DNA of 7,439 bases. It comes from an uncultured Prevotella sp. Its GTDB lineage: Bacteria; Bacteroidota; Bacteroidia; Bacteroidales; Bacteroidaceae. The position numbers and the translations under genes were made by a program. A model generated the notes under the pieces. That model saw only the letters and a list, made by a program, of their open reading frames with translations, was not told the origin of the DNA and did not search any database. Shown here one piece after another: positions 1 to 6,153 of this stretch (positions are counted from its first letter, which is position 1; the number at the start of each line of letters is the position of its first letter). The stretch covers positions 1 to 7,439 of the forward strand of contig USDT01000054.1 in assembly GCA_900553465.1 (NCBI GenBank), read 5' to 3'.

Positions 1-324
1 ATTTTGTCAAAAAAAAGTCAAGAAAAACTGTAAGTCCGCCGCCTGAGTTTTCTTTAAAAACGCTGATATCAGCTGTGAGGGAATATAGAGGAAGCATGCG
101 TCCTTTTTCAGTGAGAATTTATAAGCTGCGGCAACGTGAACTTGTTGTTATGTGAGAAAACGCGCTGTCACTGTTTATACCGTCACGTGGTGTCAGGACG
201 TTTTCCGGCATTATATGTTACTTTATGAATAAAAGCAATCCCCGGAGAATCTCAGCAGAGCCTGATTTCAGGTTGATGTGTATGATATTAATGCCGGTGA
301 TGGGTTGGGATATGTGGAAACAAA
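1..324. other. Left-edge region without a supported gene
   Basis: I see no gene here that I can support. Two frames are open to the window edge. A minus-strand frame starts at an ATG at 97, preceded by AAAGGA four bases upstream, and stays open for 32 codons to base 1. A plus-strand frame is open from base 3 to a TGA at 153-155. Neither resembles a family I recognise, and both are short enough to be chance. A perfect 12-base palindrome, GCTGATATCAGC, lies at 62-73. No TAnnTTTG-type promoter with a correctly spaced -33 element was found on either strand. Confidence 0.4.
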
Positions 325-365
325 AGACATCATCACACCGGAAAACAGACGGGGTGATGATGTCT
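318..365 (-). terminator. Intrinsic terminator of the arg-proC operon
   Basis: A perfect 12-bp inverted repeat pairs 325-336 (AGACATCATCAC) with 354-365, around a 17-base loop. Read on the minus strand, the stem ends in TCT and runs directly into TTTGTTT, giving a U-rich tail at 318-325. It begins about 30 bases after the proC stop codon, the expected place for the end of the operon. The plus-strand side of the hairpin lacks an immediate T run, so it is directional for the minus strand. Confidence 0.88.
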
Positions 366-394
366 CGCGTTTATTATTTGGTCGTTTCAGAGTA

Positions 395-1183
395 TTATTT
401 CCCTGCCGCCACTTTCAGTCCTTGTATCACAGCTCCGGTGAATCCGGCCTGCTCCATGGCGTTGAGTCCTTTTATTGTTATTCCGCCGGCGGTGGTCACC
501 TTGTCTATCTCAGCCTCGGGGTGTCCGCCGCCCGCCATAAGCAGCCGGGCGGCGCCTTTCACTGTCTGCGCCACTATGTGTGTGGCTTCAGCCGCACGGA
601 ATCCAAGTTCCACACCGCCTTCTACCGAAGCACGTATGTAGCGCATGGCGAAGGCTGTGCCGCATGAAGCAAGTATCATGCCCGCCGCGAGGTGACGCTC
701 GTCGGTTATGATGGTGGAGCCGATGGTGTCGAACAGTTCTTTTATGATGGTCGTGTCCTCATCCGAGGCATTGAAAGGCGCGACGAATGTCATCGACTCG
801 CATACTGACGCCGCGGTGTTGGGTATTACGAGGAAGAGTCTTGGGCGCATGCCGTCCTTCTCCATCCACTCTCCGATCTGTGCGGCCGACACACCGGCCA
901 CCACCGAGACAAGCATCTGGCGGCGGTAGTCCATGACGGTCTTTATGTCTTTCATCACTTCTTCGGCAAGCCACGGCTTTACGGCAACTATCACTACATC
1001 GGCCGCTGCGGCAGCCGCCTTGTTGTCGGAAGTCACCACCGCTCCGGCGTCAGCCAGATGGCGCAGCTTGTCGGTGTGAGGATTGGCGGCAATTATGTCG
1101 CCGGGCTTTATGCTGCCGCTGTGGAGCAGTCCTTCGGCAATGGCACCTCCCATGGCGCCAACACCTATTATGGCAGTCTTCAT
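395..1183 (-). CDS. proC: Pyrroline-5-carboxylate reductase
   Basis: Catalyses the last step of proline synthesis, NAD(P)H-dependent reduction of 1-pyrroline-5-carboxylate to L-proline, in the cytosol. The 262-residue product has the usual family length. It starts with a Rossmann dinucleotide-binding motif G7-V-G9-A-M-G12, followed by the VKP segment (68-70), IPNTAASV (120-127, equivalent of the common PNTP region) and the C-terminal signature TTAGGITIKGL (230-240), which lines the substrate site in this family. The ATG overlaps the argD stop as ATGA (1180-1183), so translation is probably coupled to argD. As the last gene before the terminator, it should share ArgR control with the arginine genes. 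That makes sense because ornithine and proline both derive from glutamate semialdehyde chemistry. Identification is secure; co-regulation is inferred from layout. Confidence 0.96.
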   Translation of the reverse strand: MKTAIIGVGAMGGAIAEGLLHSGSIKPGDIIAANPHTDKLRHLADAGAVVTSDNKAAAAAADVVIVAVKPWLAEEVMKDIKTVMDYRRQMLVSVVAGVSAAQIGEWMEKDGMRPRLFLVIPNTAASVCESMTFVAPFNASDEDTTIIKELFDTIGSTIITDERHLAAGMILASCGTAFAMRYIRASVEGGVELGFRAAEATHIVAQTVKGAARLLMAGGGHPEAEIDKVTTAGGITIKGLNAMEQAGFTGAVIQGLKVAAGK

Positions 1184-2313
1184 AATGAGCGTTTCAGTTT
1201 TTCGATGAATGCGTCAGCCTGTGCCACAGTGAGACAAAGCGGTGGAAGCAGACGCAGGATGTTGGTGGAGGCACAGCCTGTGAAGCAGTGCTCGTCGTGG
1301 ATGAGACGTGAGCGCACGTCCTTGTGCGGAATGTCGAGCTCGATGCCTATCATCAGACCGCGGCCACGTACGTCGGTGATGTGCGGCTGTGTGGCTTTCA
1401 GACTGTTGAGTTTTTCGAGAAGATAATCGCCAACTTTGCATGCGTTCTCCACGAGATGTTCGCTCTCAATGACGTCGAGCACGGCCAGCGCTGCGGCGCA
1501 TGCCAGATGGTTGCCTCCGAAGGTGGTGCCGAGCTGTCCGTAGGAGGGCACAAACTCGGGCGATATGAGTACCGCACCCATCGGGAAACCGTTGGCAATG
1601 CCTTTGGCCACGGTGATGAGGTCGGGGCGTATGCCGAGCCACTGGTGGGCGAAGAACTTGCCGCTGCGTCCGTAGCCGCACTGTATCTCGTCGCAGATGA
1701 GCACCGTGCCGTGTTTGCGGCATGCGGCCTGCAGACCCTGTGCGAACTCGGCCGTGGCGAGACGTATGCCGCCTACGCCCTGTATGCACTCCAGTATTAC
1801 TGCCGCCACGTCGCCTTTGGCAAGCTCAGCCTCCCATGCCTCAAGGTCGTTGAGCGGCAGATAGGTGACGTGCCCGTTTGCGTTGATGGGGGCTATGATC
1901 TTTGGGTTGTCGGTGGCTTCGACTGCCAGCGACGTACGGCCGTGGAATGCTTTCTGTGCAGAGAGTATGCGTTTGCGGCCGGTATGGAACGAAGCCAGCT
2001 TCATGGCGTTCTCGTTGGCCTCGGCTCCGCTGTTGATGAGAAACAGCTGATAGTCGTCGTATCCGCACGCCTTGCCCAGACGTGTGGCGAGCTGTTGCTG
2101 CAGGGTGTTGACAACAGAGTTGGAGTAGAATCCCAGACAATCGAGCTGACTCTTGAGTGCCTCGACGTAGTGAGGATGGCAGTGGCCGATGCTTATGACG
2201 GCATGTCCGCCGTAAAGGTCGAGATATTCCTGACCGTTGTCGTCCCACACGGCGCATCCGCGGCCCTTCACTATGTTTATGTCGTATAAAGGATAAACGT
2301 CGAACAGTTTCAT
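1180..2313 (-). CDS. argD: N-acyl-ornithine aminotransferase (acetyl/succinylornithine), class III PLP
   Basis: PLP-dependent transfer of an amino group from glutamate to N-acylglutamate 5-semialdehyde, giving N-acyl-ornithine. The 377-residue protein matches the length of bacterial ArgD. Visible class III aminotransferase features are NSGAEANE (94-101, PLP phosphate site), DEIQCGYGR (208-216, with Asp208 contacting the pyridine nitrogen), the Schiff-base lysine Lys237 in TVAKG, and TTFGGNH (263-269). The ATG lies one base after the stop of the upstream microprotein gene, and the TGA overlaps the proC ATG. In Bacteroides the pathway uses succinylated intermediates, so N-succinylornithine is a plausible product, but the sequence does not settle the acyl group. 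Ornithine or GABA aminotransferase is an alternative for class III proteins, made unlikely by the argC neighbour. Confidence 0.95.
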   Translation of the reverse strand: MKLFDVYPLYDINIVKGRGCAVWDDNGQEYLDLYGGHAVISIGHCHPHYVEALKSQLDCLGFYSNSVVNTLQQQLATRLGKACGYDDYQLFLINSGAEANENAMKLASFHTGRKRILSAQKAFHGRTSLAVEATDNPKIIAPINANGHVTYLPLNDLEAWEAELAKGDVAAVILECIQGVGGIRLATAEFAQGLQAACRKHGTVLICDEIQCGYGRSGKFFAHQWLGIRPDLITVAKGIANGFPMGAVLISPEFVPSYGQLGTTFGGNHLACAAALAVLDVIESEHLVENACKVGDYLLEKLNSLKATQPHITDVRGRGLMIGIELDIPHKDVRSRLIHDEHCFTGCASTNILRLLPPLCLTVAQADAFIEKLKRSL

Positions 2314-2314
2314 C

Positions 2315-2413
2315 TTATTTGTTTAATGTTGTTATAATGATGTAGATCACTCCTCCGAGGAGTGCGCCTACGATGAATGAATTTGCAAAAAGGTCTTTGT
2401 CGAACTTTGCCAT
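2315..2413 (-). CDS. Predicted 32-residue single-span membrane microprotein
   Basis: I do not recognise this protein. It is a 33-codon frame, ATG at 2411-2413 and TAA at 2315-2317, that fills 99 of the 112 bases between argC and argD. The product begins MAKFDKDLFANS, a charged N-terminus, followed by one hydrophobic segment at about residues 13-28 (FIVGALLGG then VIYIIITT) and a short tail ending LNK. This looks like a single transmembrane helix containing a small-residue GALLGG motif that could mediate helix packing. The start lies 12 bases after the argC stop, and the stop is one base before the argD ATG. These spacings match those elsewhere in this operon and are the main argument that it is translated. 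The 12-base upstream gap has no Shine-Dalgarno site, normal for Bacteroidetes. Function is unknown; it could alternatively be a non-functional spacer with a chance frame. Confidence 0.68.
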   Translation of the reverse strand: MAKFDKDLFANSFIVGALLGGVIYIIITTLNK

Positions 2414-2425
2414 GTTGTGGTGTTT

Positions 2426-3391
2426 TTAGAATGCCGATGCTTTGAGCGTCAGACCGCAGCGCTCGTCGAGTCCGAACATTATGTTCATGTTCTGCACGGC
2501 CTGTCCTACGGCACCCTTCAGCAGATTGTCTATGCAGGACGTTATGAGCAGTTTGTTGCCGAACTTGTCGCAATGGACTAGACACTTGTTGGTGTTGACA
2601 ACCTGTTTCATGTCAATGGCCTTGTCGCAATAGTGAGTGAACGGAGCGTCCTTGTAGAACTCCTTGTATGTGGCCACGATGTCGTCGAGCGGTGCGTCGG
2701 TCTTCACTACGGAGGTGGCAAAGATGCCGCGGGCGAAGTTGCCGCGGTAGGGTATGAAGTCGATGTCGCACGGCAGCGAGCCCTGAAGCTGTGTCAGACT
2801 CTGCTTTATCTCGGGTACGTGCTGGTGCTGGAACGGCTTGTATATGCTCATGTTGTCGGCGCGCCACGAGAAGTGTGTGGTGGCCGACGGCTTCTGTCCT
2901 GCTCCTGTGCTGCCGGTTATGGCGTTCACGGCTACGTCGGATGTGAGCAGTCCCATTGATGCCGCGGGCAACAGAGCGAGCTGTATGCAGGTGGCGAAGC
3001 AGCCGGGATTGGCTACATGCATGGCCTTGGCAATGAGATTCTTGTTGATTTCGGGCAGACCGTAAACGTAGTCGTTGCCCGGAGCCTTGAGTCGGAAGTC
3101 CTGCGCAAGGTCTATTATCTTCACACCGGAAGGTATGGAGTGTTCCTTGAGGAACGCCTCGCTCTTGCCGTGGCCGAAGCAGAAGAACACCACATCGACG
3201 TCGCCGAAGGGCATGTCGGAGGTGAAGCGCATGTCAGTCTCGCCCATAAGGCCGCCGTGTACGTCGGTTATGAGATTGCCGGCATTGCTTTCGCTGTTGG
3301 CAAACACTATCTCTGCCTGCGGATGGTTGATGAGCAACCGCAGAAGTTCGCCGGCTGTGTAGCCGGCGGCACCTAATATTCCTATTTTCAT
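2426..3391 (-). CDS. argC: N-acyl-gamma-glutamyl-phosphate reductase
   Basis: Reduces N-acyl-glutamyl-5-phosphate with NADPH to N-acylglutamate 5-semialdehyde, the third step of arginine synthesis. The 321-residue form starting MKIGILGAAGYTAGELL is chosen. Its N-terminal GAAGYT (7-12) is the NADP-binding loop, and the family normally begins just before it. The catalytic cysteine is Cys131 in NPGC (128-131), followed by the GSTGAGQKPS loop (160-169), the conserved KPFQHQHVPEI segment (185-195) and the GAVGQAVQNMN helix (293-303). An upstream in-frame extension of 48 residues is only the pspC-like gene read out of frame. The ATG overlaps the stop of that gene as ATGA (3388-3391), so translation is likely coupled. 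As in other Bacteroidales, the substrate may be the N-succinyl form. Confidence 0.96.
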   Translation of the reverse strand: MKIGILGAAGYTAGELLRLLINHPQAEIVFANSESNAGNLITDVHGGLMGETDMRFTSDMPFGDVDVVFFCFGHGKSEAFLKEHSIPSGVKIIDLAQDFRLKAPGNDYVYGLPEINKNLIAKAMHVANPGCFATCIQLALLPAASMGLLTSDVAVNAITGSTGAGQKPSATTHFSWRADNMSIYKPFQHQHVPEIKQSLTQLQGSLPCDIDFIPYRGNFARGIFATSVVKTDAPLDDIVATYKEFYKDAPFTHYCDKAIDMKQVVNTNKCLVHCDKFGNKLLITSCIDNLLKGAVGQAVQNMNIMFGLDERCGLTLKASAF

Positions 3392-3588
3392 GGGAGTATG
3401 TTTCTTTCGCGTGGAACAATAAGCCAGAAGGCAAGATAAAGAATGAAGCCCGTGCCGTAGAAGAATGCGGCGACGAACCAGACAATGCGTATGATGGTGG
3501 CGTCGATGTCGAAGTAGTCGGCAAGTCCGCCGCATACGCCTGCTATCTTCTTATCGGTGTCCGATAAATAAAGTTTTCTGCTGGCCAT
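3388..3588 (-). CDS. Small PspC-domain membrane protein
   Basis: This 66-residue protein is essentially a lone PspC domain. It opens with MASRKLYLSDTDKKIAG, has the family core GVCGGLADYF (residues 17-26) then DIDATIIR, and continues into one hydrophobic segment (about 35-58, including YGTGFILYLAFWLIVP) ending in a basic tail, PRERNILP. PspC domains are known from the phage-shock membrane-stress system, where the helix sits in the inner membrane. In Bacteroidetes such short proteins are common, and their role is largely unestablished. It begins 12 bases after the argG stop, and its TGA overlaps the argC ATG, so it is co-transcribed with and coupled to arginine genes. No pspA, pspB or pspF homologue is in the window. 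The domain call is firm; the function here is unknown. Confidence 0.9.
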   Translation of the reverse strand: MASRKLYLSDTDKKIAGVCGGLADYFDIDATIIRIVWFVAAFFYGTGFILYLAFWLIVPRERNILP

Positions 3589-3600
3589 GTTTTTTGTTAT

Positions 3601-4794
3601 TTATCTTTCTTCGTCGGGATGAATGCCGTAGTAAACTCTCAGAGGTGTGCTGAGCACCTTGATGAAGCCTTTGGCCTCTTCGGATGTCCAGCCGTGCTGC
3701 ATTTCGCCGTATTCGCCGAGTTTTGACTTGAGAAGATCGTTGACGGAATCGACGCCCACAGTCTCGAATCCGAGCGGACGCAGCTTGAGGATGACTGTTC
3801 CGCTGACGTTGCGCTGCGAGGATGTGAGCATGGCTTCGATGTCTGGCATTACCGGTTCGAGATACTGACTCTCGTGGAGGAACATGCCGTACCAGTTGGC
3901 TATCTGGTCTTTCCAGTACTGCTGCCATTTGCTGAGTGTGTATTTCTCGAGCAGGCGGTGGGCTTCGATGATGAGTTTCGGAGCTGCTGCTTCAAAACCT
4001 ACGCGGCCCTTGATGCCTATGATGGTGTCGCCGACGTTGCAGTCGCGGCCGATACCGTAGGCAGCGCCTATCTCCTCTATCTTCTGTATGGCCTTGATCT
4101 TGTCGTCGAACGCTTCGCCGTTGACGGCTGTTATCTCGCCTTTGTCGAATGTTATTTTGAGCAACTGCTCCTCGGTCTGTGTGACGTGTTTGAGATAAGC
4201 CTCCTCGGGCAGTCCCTGTGTGGAGTCGAGCAGTTCGCCTCCGCAGATGCTTGTGCCCCAGATGCCGACGTTGTATGAGTATTTCAGCTTGGTGAAGTCG
4301 GCGCTGAAACCGTGGGCATTGAGATAGTCGACCTCTTCCTGACGTGAGAGTGCCTTGTCGCGGGTGAGTGTTATTATCTCTACTCCCGGTGCCATGACGA
4401 GGAAGGTCATGTCGAAACGTATCTGGTCGTTGCCCGCTCCGGTGGATCCGTGGGCAATGGCGTCGGCACCTATCTCCTTGGCGTAGCGGGCAATGGCGAT
4501 GGCCTGGAATATTCGCTCGGATGATACGGAGATGGGGTAGCAGTTGTTGCGCATCACGTTGCCGTAGATCATGTATTTGAGCGATTTGTCGTAGTATTCG
4601 TGAGTGACGTCGAGTGTGACGTATTTCTTTGCGCCCAACTTGTAGGCGTTCTCTTCGTTGGTCTTCAGCTGTTCGTCGCTGAATCCGCCGGTGTTGGCGC
4701 AGGCGGCATGCACTTCGTAGCCGTCCTGGGCGAGTTTCATCACTGTGTAGGAGGTATCGAGACCTCCGGAAAATGCAACAACTACCTTTTTCAT
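3601..4794 (-). CDS. argG: Argininosuccinate synthase
   Basis: Condenses citrulline and aspartate with ATP cleavage to AMP and PPi, giving argininosuccinate, the penultimate step of arginine synthesis. The 397-residue protein has the N-type ATP pyrophosphatase P-loop SGGLDTS (residues 9-15) and the conserved block HGSTGAGNDQIRFD (115-128), involved in nucleotide and substrate binding; length is normal for the family. I chose the ATG at 4794 (MKKVVVAFSGG). The frame extends upstream to a GTG at 4875, but the extra 27 residues are Asn/Thr/Lys-rich, unlike any ArgG N-terminus, and lie in an A-rich leader. A 126-base gap separates it from the GNAT gene, the only sizeable gap in the operon. The pspC-like gene follows after 12 bases. 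Confidence 0.97.
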   Translation of the reverse strand: MKKVVVAFSGGLDTSYTVMKLAQDGYEVHAACANTGGFSDEQLKTNEENAYKLGAKKYVTLDVTHEYYDKSLKYMIYGNVMRNNCYPISVSSERIFQAIAIARYAKEIGADAIAHGSTGAGNDQIRFDMTFLVMAPGVEIITLTRDKALSRQEEVDYLNAHGFSADFTKLKYSYNVGIWGTSICGGELLDSTQGLPEEAYLKHVTQTEEQLLKITFDKGEITAVNGEAFDDKIKAIQKIEEIGAAYGIGRDCNVGDTIIGIKGRVGFEAAAPKLIIEAHRLLEKYTLSKWQQYWKDQIANWYGMFLHESQYLEPVMPDIEAMLTSSQRNVSGTVILKLRPLGFETVGVDSVNDLLKSKLGEYGEMQHGWTSEEAKGFIKVLSTPLRVYYGIHPDEER

Positions 4795-4920
4795 TATTTT
4801 TGTGTTTTGTGATTCTGTTTTTATGTTTGTTGTGTGCTCTGTTCTCTTGTTCGTTTTATTCGGTAGGGCAGACACCCGTATTGTGGAGCAGGGCTTGTTC
4901 GGATAGTGGCTGACTGAATG

Positions 4921-5511
4921 TCAGTTGCCGAGTTGTTTTATTCTTTCGAGCACTTCGTCTGACAATTTGGCAGGCAGATGCTCCTCTGGATCGTAGAGCA
5001 TGCCTGTGCAGATGCAGTATTTGCGGCCGGTACGCTTGAGCACGTCTACATTTATACAGCCTTCACATCCTCTCCAGAATGCCTCGTCGTCGGTGAGTTC
5101 GGCGAACGTTACGGGGTGATAGCCCAACTGGGTGTTCATGGCCATTACGGCAGCACCGCTGGTGAGGCTGAATATCTTGGCGTGTGGCCAGCGTTTGCGT
5201 GCAAGAGTGAATGTGAGGTTTTTTATGCGTTTGGCAAGTCCCTGTCCGCGGAAATCCGGGTGTACGATAAGACCGGATGTTGTGACATACTGTTTGTTGC
5301 CCCATGTCTCAATGTAGCTGAATCCTGCAAAACGGTCGCCGGCCAGTGCGATGACGGCTTTTGCCTCTTTCATCTTTGTAAGGATGTATTCGTGTGTACG
5401 CTTGGCAATACCTGTTCCGCGGACTTTTGCCGCACTCTCGATTGTTTCAAGAATAGTGTCGATGTATTTTTCGTGGGTGGCATCGGCTACCATCACCTTT
5501 ACTTCTTCCAT
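4921..5511 (-). CDS. GNAT acyltransferase, candidate N-acylglutamate synthase
   Basis: A 196-residue GNAT-fold protein. The acyl-CoA binding loop is visible as HPDFRGQGLAKR (84-95; motif R-x-x-G-x-A), with the preceding beta strand TTSGLIVHP and a later LGYHPV segment (129-134) typical of the GNAT core. Its position between argR and argG, with no argA or argJ in view, makes it the likely enzyme that acylates glutamate to start the pathway. In Bacteroides the later intermediates are succinylated (N-succinylornithine transcarbamylase is characterised in B. fragilis), so the donor may be succinyl-CoA. An unusual feature is a cysteine cluster after the core, Cys149-x2-Cys152 and Cys166-x-Cys168, which could bind a metal or carry redox chemistry. 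It lacks the amino-acid-kinase domain of E. coli-type ArgA. The start is the ATG at 5511, 41 bases after argR; Met7 is a possible alternative. GNAT fold is sure, substrate inferred. Confidence 0.87.
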   Translation of the reverse strand: MEEVKVMVADATHEKYIDTILETIESAAKVRGTGIAKRTHEYILTKMKEAKAVIALAGDRFAGFSYIETWGNKQYVTTSGLIVHPDFRGQGLAKRIKNLTFTLARKRWPHAKIFSLTSGAAVMAMNTQLGYHPVTFAELTDDEAFWRGCEGCINVDVLKRTGRKYCICTGMLYDPEEHLPAKLSDEVLERIKQLGN

Positions 5512-5552
5512 TTTGATTATGTAAGATTATTATTCCGATATTTTCCTGTTTG

Positions 5553-6026
5553 TCAGATGTTGTTTACTATCTCGTTGAGTATTTCGACGATGTTTTCGCG
5601 CGAAGAACCCTCTTTGGCAACGATGAATATGGTGTCGTCGCCGGCAATTGTTCCCAGAATCTCCTCGATGTTGCTGTTGTCGATGTTGTAGGCAATAGAA
5701 CTTGCATATCCGGGTCTTGTCTTGATGACAATCATGTTGCCGGAGAAATTGATAGACAGAAATCCTGGCGTCTTGAGCATTTCAAGCGCCGACGGTGGGT
5801 TAGGGATACGGCGGTACATTGTCTCATTCGGCAATACATATACGTATTTGCCGTTCATGCTGGCAGCTTTGGCTATTTTCAGCTGTTTCATGTCGCGGCT
5901 CAGTGTTGCCTGCGTCAGTTTGAAGCCTTCATTCTGAAGTGCTTTCAGCACGTCCTCCTGACAGTTGAGTTCTTTGCTTGAGATCAGCATCTTCAGGGCT
6001 TCTATTCTGTTTGTCTTTACTTTCAT
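5553..6026 (-). CDS. argR: Arginine repressor ArgR
   Basis: Arginine-responsive transcriptional regulator, expected to be hexameric with bound L-arginine and to bind ARG boxes. The 157-residue form has an N-terminal winged helix-turn-helix whose recognition helix is in LTQATLSRDMKQL (37-49), and a C-terminal oligomerisation/arginine-binding domain with GTIAGDDTIF (125-134); the GDD aspartates contact arginine in the family. I chose ATG at 6026 (MKVKTNRIEALKML), which matches where ArgR proteins normally begin. An in-frame GTG at 6044 would add six residues, but it lies only a few bases after the predicted transcription start, so that form would be almost leaderless. AAAGGTG at about 6043-6049 may act as a distant ribosome site. 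It is the first gene of the operon it probably represses. Confidence 0.94.
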   Translation of the reverse strand: MKVKTNRIEALKMLISSKELNCQEDVLKALQNEGFKLTQATLSRDMKQLKIAKAASMNGKYVYVLPNETMYRRIPNPPSALEMLKTPGFLSINFSGNMIVIKTRPGYASSIAYNIDNSNIEEILGTIAGDDTIFIVAKEGSSRENIVEILNEIVNNI

Positions 6027-6054
6027 AACTGTATATTTATTCACCTTTCGCAGG

Positions 6055-6086
6055 CAAAATTAGTCGTTTTTGCATAAATAACCAAA
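6055..6086 (-). promoter_or_regulatory. Promoter of the argR-proC operon
   Basis: Read on the minus strand this is TTTG (6083-6086), a 20-base spacer, then TAATTTTG (6055-6062), an exact match to the Bacteroidetes sigma-ABfr consensus TTTG / TAnnTTTG. Transcription should begin around 6048-6051, giving a leader of about 22-25 bases before the argR ATG at 6026. The spacer contains an ARG-box-like half-site, so repressor binding would block polymerase directly. Confidence 0.85.
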
Positions 6087-6147
6087 TATTTTTGCATAAA
6101 ACTACATTTTTATGCATTTTTGAATGATGTTTTTGTATATTTATGCA
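6071..6147. promoter_or_regulatory. Cluster of ARG-box-like operator sites
   Basis: Several sites resemble the 14-base ARG-box core (TGnAT, four A/T, ATnCA). The best are TGTATATTTATGCA at 6134-6147 and TACATTTTTATGCA at 6103-6116. Weaker ones are TGCATAAATAACCA (6071-6084) and TGCATAAAACTACA (6093-6106). TGCAT or TGTAT half-sites begin at 6071, 6093, 6113 and 6134, that is 22, 20 and 21 bases apart, or two helical turns each, like the spacing of paired ARG boxes in E. coli. The array overlaps the argR promoter spacer and -33 element and extends upstream. The natural reading is arginine-dependent repression of the operon by ArgR. Confidence 0.8.
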
Positions 6148-6153
6148 AAAATA

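Noticed and set aside
91..110. Possible short hairpin and T run around GCATGC (plus strand)
   Set aside because: Only four outer base pairs are possible once a loop is allowed, too weak for a terminator.
1324..2289. Long plus-strand frame of 321 codons antisense to argD
   Set aside because: It is a mirror of argD codon structure in the opposite strand; it has no family signature, and argD is certain.
3392..3535. 48-residue N-terminal extension of argC
   Set aside because: It is Arg/His-rich and is the pspC-like gene read in another frame; ArgC proteins begin at the NADP-binding strand, as with the ATG at 3391.
4795..4875. N-terminal extension of argG to a GTG at 4875
   Set aside because: The added 27 residues are low-complexity Asn/Thr/Lys and unlike ArgG proteins, which start right before the ATP-binding P-loop; the ATG at 4794 fits the family.
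6146..6153. Second possible -7 element (minus strand TATTTTTG) upstream of argR
   Set aside because: No TTTG element lies 19-21 bases upstream of it, and the bases overlap the best ARG box, so the match is probably due to A/T composition.
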